Assembly (NCBI GenBank): GCA_016789105.1
Contig: JAEURN010000008.1
Span: 310,001-374,000 of the forward strand
DNA length: 64,000 nt
Direction of reading: 5' to 3'
From: Armatimonadota bacterium
GTDB lineage: Bacteria; Armatimonadota; Fimbriimonadia; Fimbriimonadales; Fimbriimonadaceae
Part shown: positions 58,962 through 64,000 of the stretch, piece by piece
Numbering within the stretch: the first letter of the stretch is position 1
Layout of the letters: every line of letters begins with the position of its first letter
Program-made: the position numbers and the translations under genes
The notes under the pieces: generated by a model
Told to the model about the DNA's origin: nothing
The model's input: the letters and a program-made list of their open reading frames with translations, nothing else
The model's database searches: none

Positions 58962-59382
58962 CTACCAACGCGGCGGCGGCTTCCCGGCCTTTGTTGCCCA
59001 GTTTGAGCCCGGCCCTCTCCAGGGCTTGCTCTTGAGTTTCGGGGGTCAGGATCCCCCAAGAAACCGGCTTGCCGGTCTCCATCTGCAAGCCCATCAATGC
59101 CGAACCGACATCACCAGCCAAAAGCTGGGCATGGGTAGTCGCTCCTTGCAGGATGCACCCAAGGGCCACCACACCGTCGCAATCCCGCAATAGCTTTTTG
59201 GCGACCACCGGGATCTCCCAAGTCCCCGGCACTTGAACGACGACGACTTCTGGCCCCCCTGAAGAGGCGAGGGTGGAAAGGCACCCATCGAGCAGGGCAT
59301 TGGTGACCAACTCATTCCATTGGCTCACCACCACGCCGATCTTTTTGCCCTGGGCGTCTGCTTTGCCGTGGATCCGATCCAT
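58930..59382 (-). CDS. ribH: 6,7-dimethyl-8-ribityllumazine synthase
   Basis: RibH makes the last intermediate of riboflavin. The 150-residue protein has IGVVVSQWNELVTNALLDGC, the substrate loop VPGTWEIPVVAKKLL, GCILQGATTHAQLLAGDVG with the catalytic His, and PVSWGILTPETQEQALERAG. The ATG at 59382 is 7 nt after CATACT (59390-59395). The in-frame region upstream, to 60426, is a shadow of prfA. Its tail overlaps the nucleotidyltransferase gene by 32 nt. Other rib genes are not in the window. Confidence 0.93.
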   Translation of the reverse strand: MDRIHGKADAQGKKIGVVVSQWNELVTNALLDGCLSTLASSGGPEVVVVQVPGTWEIPVVAKKLLRDCDGVVALGCILQGATTHAQLLAGDVGSALMGLQMETGKPVSWGILTPETQEQALERAGLKLGNKGREAAAALVATLSCLGQIP

Positions 59383-59389
59383 CACGGTA

Positions 59390-59395
59390 AGTATG
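59390..59395 (-). promoter_or_regulatory. -10 box of ribH, leaderless type
   Basis: CATACT on the minus strand ends 7 nt before the ribH ATG. It is back to back with the prfA promoter region (TACAAT at 59437-59442). Confidence 0.5.
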
Positions 59396-59460
59396 GGCGA
59401 TCTGGTCCGGCACAGGAGGGGGCAAAGGGCGGGAAGTACAATCTGCCCCTGGCAAGCCCG

Positions 59461-60531
59461 ATGCTCGAAAAACTCACCGAGATCGAAAAGAAATACGAAG
59501 CGGTCCAAGAGCGGCTCATGGATCCCGCCATCGTCGCCGACCCCAAGGAAATGCGGTCGCTGGGCAAAACGCGCGCCGAACTCGAACCCGTCGTCGCCGC
59601 CATCCGTGAATACAAATCGGTACTGCTCCAAATCCAAGAAGCTGAAGAACTCCTCAGTGACCCGGAAATGAAAGAGTATGCCCTTGAAGAATTGGCCATC
59701 CTCAAGCCGCAGATCCCCGGGCTGGAAGAACGGCTCAAATTCCTTCTCCTGCCCAAAGATCCCAACGACGACAAGGCCGTCATCATCGAAATCCGCCCCG
59801 CTGCCGGAGGGGACGAGGCTGGGCTGTTTGCCGCCGAACTGTTCCGCATGTACACCCGGTATGCCGAACGCAACAACTGGAAATACGACGTGATCGAATT
59901 CGAGGAAACCGGGATCGGCGGGGCCAGCCGGGTGGTCTTCAGCATCGACAAAGACGGGGCCTACAGTCAACTCAAGCACGAATCCGGCGTCCACCGCGTC
60001 CAGCGGGTCCCCGCCACCGAATCTGGCGGGCGCATCCACACCAGCACCGTCACGGTGGCCGTGATGCCCGAAGCCGAAGAAGCAGAAATCGAAGTCGACG
60101 AAAAGGATCTGGAAATCTCGACGTTCCGGAGCTCGAGCGCCGGCGGGCAGCACGTCCAAAAAAACGAGACCGCCATCCGCATCATCCACAAGCCGACCGG
60201 AGTGGTCGTCACCTGCCAAGACGAAAGGAGCCAACAGCAGAACAAACTCCGGGCCCTTAGTGTGCTCCGGGCAAAACTCTACGAAGCCGAGCAAGATAGG
60301 ATCGCCAAAGAACGAGGCGAACTCCGCAAAGGGCAAATCGGTTCGGGAGACCGCAGCGAGAAAATCCGGACTTACAACTTTCCCCAAGACCGCCTCACCG
60401 ACCACCGGATCGGTTTGACTGTCCACTCCCTGCCCTTAGTCATGGATGGGGATATCCAAAAGGTCATCGACGCTTTGGTCCAAGAACACCAAGCCAGATT
60501 GCTTGCCGAAACACAAGATTCAGCCCTATGA
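59461..60531 (+). CDS. prfA: Peptide chain release factor 1
   Basis: RF1 ends translation at UAA and UAG. The 356-residue protein starts MLEKLTEIEKKYEAVQERLM. It has the RF1-type RVPATESGGRIHTSTVTVAV segment and the peptidyl-transferase motif GGQ at about residues 228-230 (SSAGGQHVQKNETAIRI). The segment TYNFPQDRLTDHRIGLT is also typical. RF1 rather than RF2 is indicated by the PATESGGRIHTS segment and the lack of RF2's SPF motif. A TACAAT box (59437-59442) lies 18 nt before the ATG. Confidence 0.95.
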   Translation: MLEKLTEIEKKYEAVQERLMDPAIVADPKEMRSLGKTRAELEPVVAAIREYKSVLLQIQEAEELLSDPEMKEYALEELAILKPQIPGLEERLKFLLLPKDPNDDKAVIIEIRPAAGGDEAGLFAAELFRMYTRYAERNNWKYDVIEFEETGIGGASRVVFSIDKDGAYSQLKHESGVHRVQRVPATESGGRIHTSTVTVAVMPEAEEAEIEVDEKDLEISTFRSSSAGGQHVQKNETAIRIIHKPTGVVVTCQDERSQQQNKLRALSVLRAKLYEAEQDRIAKERGELRKGQIGSGDRSEKIRTYNFPQDRLTDHRIGLTVHSLPLVMDGDIQKVIDALVQEHQARLLAETQDSAL

Positions 60532-60593
60532 CCAGGTAATTCACACGTGGCTCAACGGCCATTCCGGCGGAACAAACCCGCTTGGTGAAAGGG

Positions 60594-61208
60594 ATGGCAA
60601 AGGGCATCATCGCGTTTTTGACACTTGGCGGCTTGGCCGCTTGCAGTTTTGGCCAGGTGACAGGCCTCGTCACGATTCCGACGGCCGATACGATCGGCCC
60701 GCGGGAAATCGAATTCGGCCACTCGGTTTCGGGCACCGAGCATGCGGTTTCTAAACAGTACTCCCACAGCGCTTATGTGTTGGCGGGGTTGCACGACCGT
60801 TTTGAAATCGCCGGGGCAACCGACTACCTGGGGGGCCAGGCATGGGGATTTAAGTTCGTCCCCATCCGCAGTGCGGACGACAAGTACGCCATCGGAATCG
60901 GGGCTCAGAACATCAACGGAGGCCAAAGCGACCTATTCGCCATGGTCCGGGCCAACTTTGGCCCCGCCAACCTGCACGCGGGATGGACACGGGATAGCGA
61001 CCACCGCGGACTTGTCGGGGTGGATTATTCCGTCGACCGGTGGACTTTGGGACTCGACCATTCTGGCAACGCGGACGGGGCAACCAACTTTGGCGTGTGG
61101 TACGACCTGGGCCAAGGATTCACCCTGTTCGGGTCGTTCAGCCGGCCCAATATGTCCAGCGAGCCCGAGGGCCACAGCTTTATGCTGATCTATGGCACCC
61201 GGTTCTAG
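60594..61208 (+). CDS. Small outer-membrane barrel-like protein
   Basis: From ATG 60594 the 204-residue protein has a signal (MAKGIIAFLTLGGLAACSFG) and a mature part made of alternating-residue beta strands: YVLAGLHDRFEIAGATDYLG, FAMVRANFGPANLHAGWTR, GLVGVDYSVDRWTLGLDHSG and the C-terminal FMLIYGTRF, which ends in Phe as many outer-membrane barrels do. A GTG four codons upstream is an alternative start. No family recognised. About 60 nt after prfA; co-transcription is possible. Confidence 0.68.
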   Translation: MAKGIIAFLTLGGLAACSFGQVTGLVTIPTADTIGPREIEFGHSVSGTEHAVSKQYSHSAYVLAGLHDRFEIAGATDYLGGQAWGFKFVPIRSADDKYAIGIGAQNINGGQSDLFAMVRANFGPANLHAGWTRDSDHRGLVGVDYSVDRWTLGLDHSGNADGATNFGVWYDLGQGFTLFGSFSRPNMSSEPEGHSFMLIYGTRF

Positions 61209-61216
61209 CCGGGCGT

Positions 61217-61516
61217 TCAATCGCGGACGGCGCTAATGGGGAGGCGGGCAACCCCGCCTTCTTCCAAGGCTTTGCGCTGGCCGGAATCGACCGATAGGTG
61301 GACTTGGTCGCCAGCCGAGTGGAACCGAGGGGTTCCGGCCATCCGCGTATGGTAGGCGTCGAACGAAACGGTCGCCGTCTTGCCGGCAACCCGGACAGTC
61401 CATGTTTCGCGGATGCGCTCACCTCGGCGACCCAGCGTTACCGAATGCCGGTCAACGGAGCTGATTTCGACCTCGACAGGGGTGGAGGCAAGGGCGGCGG
61501 CAAGGAGGAGAACCAT
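61217..61516 (-). CDS. Small exported protein of unknown function
   Basis: A 99-residue reading frame starting MVLLLAAALASTPVEVEISS: a short signal followed by a beta-rich domain (TWTVRVAGKTATVSFDAYHT) and a basic tail. It fills the gap between the barrel-like gene and namZ. Supported only by the signal peptide, a TAAGCT box about 10 nt before the start and the lack of any better frame in the gap. No family recognised. Confidence 0.5.
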   Translation of the reverse strand: MVLLLAAALASTPVEVEISSVDRHSVTLGRRGERIRETWTVRVAGKTATVSFDAYHTRMAGTPRFHSAGDQVHLSVDSGQRKALEEGGVARLPISAVRD

Positions 61517-61594
61517 ATATCCGAAAAGCTTATCAGACCTCGTTCCAAACCGGGGGTTATCAGGGAATACCCGCTGAATTGCCGGGCCGTTCCG

Positions 61595-62812
61595 TCACGG
61601 TTTGTACAACAGGTAGGGCTCCCGCAGCTGCTTGAACTGTTCAACCTCGAATTGCCAAGAAGCAATGATGTGTTCCGGCGACTTTCCGACCGACAGGTCG
61701 GCTTCAAGTCGGGAAGTCCCGGCAAGCTTAGCCATCCAACTGGAGTTGAAAAACCGGACACGATCCAACCCTTTTGTTTGCCGGAAAAACTCGGCTACTA
61801 AGTGGATGCCCAGCTCGACGGGTCGGACTGCCGCAGGATCGGTGACCGAGATTTGGATCCCGTGGAGCGGACGGTCTTGGAACCGGGGGCTTTCGGACAT
61901 GCCTTTGATTGAGCGGGGGGTGAACGGCATCGCCGAAACAACCACTCCGGGCAGATGGGCCCCGTTGAGGCGCTTGGCGGCTTCGGCTGAATCCAAGTAC
62001 GGGGCGCCCAGGGTCAAAAATGGTTTGTCCGTCCCGCGCCCCTCGCTGGCATACACCGACTCAAAAAGGCAGCTGCCGGGATAAACAAGTGCTGTTTCGA
62101 AGTCCGGGATATTGGGTGAAGGTGCTACCCAACTGAGGCCCGTTCGCGAAAACAACTCGCCCCGGCGCCACCCGCTGGCCTTTTCAACCCGCAAATCCAA
62201 CGCCTCCACACCGGGAACCCACTTTTCGCCTTGGATCATCTGAGCCAGTTCGCCGGCGGTCAAGCCGTATTGGATCGGTACGGGGTATTGCCCGACAAAC
62301 GATTCGTACTTGTCCTCGCGGACATACCCGCTGACCTGTTGGCCTCCCAGGGGGTTGGGCCGGTCGAGGATCAGAAATGGGATGTGCGCTTTTGCCGCCG
62401 ATTGCATGCAAAGCCCCAAAGTGGAGATATAGGTGTAAAACCGAGCCCCGATGTCTTGGATGTCGTAAACCAAAATGTCGCAGCCCTCCAACTGTTTTGG
62501 CGTTGGTTGGCGGTTGCTCCCATAGAGGCTATACACCGGGACACCGGTGCGCGCATCGGTCGAATCGCCGACTTTCGCACCCGCATCCGCTTCGCCCCGC
62601 AGTCCGTGTTCCGGGCCGAAAAGGGCCACCAGCTTGATTTTCGGGTTGTCGAAGAGCGCGTCGATGAGGTGCTGGTTGCCAACAACGGCGGTGTGGTTGG
62701 TCACCAATCCAACCCGGTGGCCTTCCAGCGATGCAAAGCCGTTGCGCTCCATCACTTCGGCTCCGGTTTGGACACGGGCGACGGCGGCAAGGCAGCAAAG
62801 AGGGGCCAACAT
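61595..62812 (-). CDS. namZ: Secreted exo-beta-N-acetylmuramidase NamZ (DUF1343)
   Basis: The 405-residue protein has a signal (MLAPLCCLAAVARVQT) and the DUF1343 hallmarks: VGLVTNHTAVVGNQHLIDAL, ALFGPEHGLRGEADAGAKVG, PVYSLYGSNRQPTPKQLEG, LVYDIQDIGARFYTYISTL, ILDRPNPLGGQQVSG, GLTAGELAQMI, and WVAPSPNIPDFETALVYPG. Bacterial NamZ removes terminal N-acetylmuramic acid from peptidoglycan fragments. An inverted repeat abuts the ATG (62813-62829), and a TetR-type regulator gene is divergent, so expression is probably controlled by it. Confidence 0.92.
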   Translation of the reverse strand: MLAPLCCLAAVARVQTGAEVMERNGFASLEGHRVGLVTNHTAVVGNQHLIDALFDNPKIKLVALFGPEHGLRGEADAGAKVGDSTDARTGVPVYSLYGSNRQPTPKQLEGCDILVYDIQDIGARFYTYISTLGLCMQSAAKAHIPFLILDRPNPLGGQQVSGYVREDKYESFVGQYPVPIQYGLTAGELAQMIQGEKWVPGVEALDLRVEKASGWRRGELFSRTGLSWVAPSPNIPDFETALVYPGSCLFESVYASEGRGTDKPFLTLGAPYLDSAEAAKRLNGAHLPGVVVSAMPFTPRSIKGMSESPRFQDRPLHGIQISVTDPAAVRPVELGIHLVAEFFRQTKGLDRVRFFNSSWMAKLAGTSRLEADLSVGKSPEHIIASWQFEVEQFKQLREPYLLYKP

Positions 62813-62829
62813 ACGGACAAACCGTCCGT
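62813..62829. promoter_or_regulatory. Inverted repeat, likely TetR operator between namZ and the TetR gene
   Basis: ACGGAC-AAACC-GTCCGT is a perfect 6-bp inverted repeat touching the namZ start codon. With TAAACT (62831-62836, minus strand) as -10 box, the repeat covers the transcription start of namZ. Confidence 0.6.
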
Positions 62830-62830
62830 G

Positions 62831-62836
62831 AGTTTA
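62831..62836 (-). promoter_or_regulatory. Candidate -10 box of namZ
   Basis: TAAACT on the minus strand lies 18 nt before the namZ ATG, just upstream of the inverted repeat. The repeat would thus block elongation or start-site opening. Confidence 0.4.
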
Positions 62837-62898
62837 CGGGTTTTTGGGACAAAGCGACAGGCAAGGGTTCCGAACCGTCATAGTAACTACCGGAAAGA

Positions 62899-63516
62899 GT
62901 GACCAAAACCGACGTTTGCGAAGTCGAAGCCGCAGCCTGTGACAAGCGACCTGGGCGGCCGAGATGCCAAGAAGCCCACAAGAAGATCCTCGAAGCGGCG
63001 CTGGCCGAAGTGGCAGAGCATGGCTACGAGGCGCTCAGCATGGAAGCGATCTCACAACGGGCCCACGTCAGCAAGGCCACGGTGTACCGCCGGTGGAACA
63101 GCAAAGCCGACCTGATGCTCGATGCGATGGAATTGGCCGGATGTGGCAAGTTCTGCACGGCAGGAACCGGGACATTGCGTGGGGATTTGGAAAAGCAGGT
63201 TTCGGCGCTCGTCGAATTCCTCAACGGGCCAGAAGCCAAAACGATCCGGGCCGTCATTGCCGCTGTCCAAAGCGATGCCGAACTCGCCGAGCGGTTCCGC
63301 CAAGGGTGGACAGACAAGCGCCACCGTGTTTTTGAGCACGCATTTTCCGAGGCCGTCGAACGCGGTGAATTGTCGCCGGAAACCGATTTCGAACTCTTGA
63401 TCGACCTCATCTGGGGGCCAGTCTATTATCGGTTCGTCAGCAGTTTCGACCCCATCGAAGGGTGCTTGTCCAGCCGGATCTTGGACAAGGTGTTACCCGC
63501 TTTCACCCAAAGGTGA
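62899..63516 (+). CDS. TetR family transcriptional regulator
   Basis: The 205-residue protein starts at GTG 62899 with GGAAAG just before it. The helix-turn-helix is in the AHKKILEAALAEVAEHGYEA / AISQRAHVSKATVYRRWNSK region (about residues 26-70). The C-terminal domain has the TetR_C type ligand-binding pattern (AVIAAVQSDAELAERFRQGW, LLIDLIWGPVYYRFV). Its N-terminus has an extra acidic/basic tail (VCEVEAAACDKRPGRPRCQE). It faces namZ across an inverted repeat and probably represses it; the ligand is unknown. Confidence 0.9.
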   Translation: MTKTDVCEVEAAACDKRPGRPRCQEAHKKILEAALAEVAEHGYEALSMEAISQRAHVSKATVYRRWNSKADLMLDAMELAGCGKFCTAGTGTLRGDLEKQVSALVEFLNGPEAKTIRAVIAAVQSDAELAERFRQGWTDKRHRVFEHAFSEAVERGELSPETDFELLIDLIWGPVYYRFVSSFDPIEGCLSSRILDKVLPAFTQR

Positions 63517-63537
63517 GCGTTTCGCCGACAAAGACGG

Positions 63538-63543
63538 TAGCCT
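63538..63543 (+). promoter_or_regulatory. -10 box of the GH127-like gene, leaderless type
   Basis: TAGCCT ends 6 nt before the ATG at 63550. Confidence 0.5.
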
Positions 63544-63549
63544 TTGCCG

Positions 63550-64000
63550 ATGCTCCCGCTTGTGGCGGCAACCCTCATGGCAAGCACGATAGAATCCGCC
63601 GGCTATTCGTTTGGCCCCGTCCCATCCCGGGAGAACGGGAACTACCTGGCCAACCGGGCACCGCTCACCGCGACCCCGTTCTTGGAACTTCCGGCCGGGG
63701 TGGTTAAGCCCCGGGGGTGGGTGGCCGAGGTTCTCAACCGGCAACGGCATGGGTTGAACGGGAACCTCGGAGAAATCAGCGCTTGGCTCCAAAAATCCGA
63801 CAACGCCTGGCTCAGCCCGGAGGGTAAAGGCGCCTGGGGTTGGGAAGAGGTTCCCTATTGGCTCAAGGGTTACGCCGAAATGGGATACATCTTGGGCGAC
63901 AAAACCGTCATTGCCGAAGCCCAAACTTGGATCGAAGCGGTTTTGGCCAGCCAAAAGCCAGATGGCAACTTCGGCCCCGTCACAACCGACGAGAACGGGG
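63550..64000 (+). CDS. GH127-like (DUF1680) glycoside hydrolase, 3' end outside window
   Basis: The frame starts at ATG 63550 and runs off the right edge after about 150 codons. It begins MLPLVAATLMASTIESAGYS, a possible short signal. PFLELPAGVVKPRGWVAEVL and the stretch GWEEVPYWLKGYAEMGYILG follow, which I associate with beta-L-arabinofuranosidase-like GH127 proteins. With NamZ and the GH5-type enzyme it suggests a polysaccharide-degrading life. The catalytic Cys/Glu region of the family lies beyond the window, so the assignment rests on the N-terminal part only. Confidence 0.7.
   Translation, partial: MLPLVAATLMASTIESAGYSFGPVPSRENGNYLANRAPLTATPFLELPAGVVKPRGWVAEVLNRQRHGLNGNLGEISAWLQKSDNAWLSPEGKGAWGWEEVPYWLKGYAEMGYILGDKTVIAEAQTWIEAVLASQKPDGNFGPVTTDENG

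Noticed and set aside
58930-60426. 498-codon minus-strand frame including ribH
   Set aside because: Only the last 150 codons match lumazine synthase; the rest lies opposite prfA and a good -10 box fits the internal ATG.
1-64000. Mobile elements, prophage or defence islands
   Set aside because: No transposase, integrase, phage, toxin-antitoxin or restriction gene was found, and gene style is uniform across the window.

Overview
The window is GC-rich, densely packed DNA of a free-living diderm bacterium. The best guess is phylum Armatimonadota, near Fimbriimonas. Three things point there: two pseudopilin-like proteins that share the [15 protein letters not shown]-terminus, an LPS-type outer-membrane toolkit (TamB, BamA, Skp, LpxD, LpxC, Lpt proteins) in a genome that does not otherwise read as proteobacterial, and many start codons placed only 6-7 nt after a TANNNT box, as expected of leaderless mRNAs. 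There is no 16S gene here, so the phylum is an inference.

Layout. 1-9.8 kb (+) is an outer-membrane biogenesis run: tamB (cut by the left edge), bamA, skp/ompH, an unknown lipoprotein, lpxD and lpxC. 9.8-16.4 kb (-) is a second envelope operon read toward it: rlmN, an lptC-like lipoprotein, an lptA-like protein, lptB, an lptF/lptG permease, a DUF3084 protein and a YqgF-like nuclease. 16.4-31 kb is mostly housekeeping: alaS, an ankyrin protein, an R3H/AAA ATPase, menG plus a polyprenyl diphosphate synthase (menaquinone), a NagD-type phosphatase, a VOC protein, an FAD oxidoreductase, a thioredoxin-fold protein, a lone CheW and a LON-domain protein. 31-41.8 kb holds a sensor histidine kinase coupled to a HAD hydrolase, a three-gene set of unknown role (DnaJ-WD40 fusion, zinc-finger membrane protein, tandem STN-domain protein), a coupled membrane-protein pair with a DppA-type aminopeptidase, a CPBP protease and a PDZ-hydrolase divergent from a PadR regulator. 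42.5-48.3 kb has SdhA, FolE2, GlcF, small secreted proteins and tRNA-Arg(TCT).

48.3-57.4 kb is a sugar-utilisation locus: two pseudopilin-like proteins, a small lipoprotein, a LacI regulator, a GH5-type glucanase, and an ABC importer (binding protein and two permeases) with a coupled P-loop kinase. Two near-identical 20-bp palindromes lie at the lipoprotein-lacI promoter and at the glucanase promoter, which defines a local LacI regulon. 57.4-64 kb has a TauE/SafE permease, a nucleotidyltransferase, ribH, prfA, a small barrel-like protein, a NamZ-type (DUF1343) exo-muramidase facing a TetR regulator across an inverted repeat, and the start of a GH127-like glycoside hydrolase cut by the right edge.

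I see no insertion sequence, prophage, CRISPR array or rRNA gene. Overlapping stop/start codons (ATGA, GTGA, TTGA) are common and define the operons given below.
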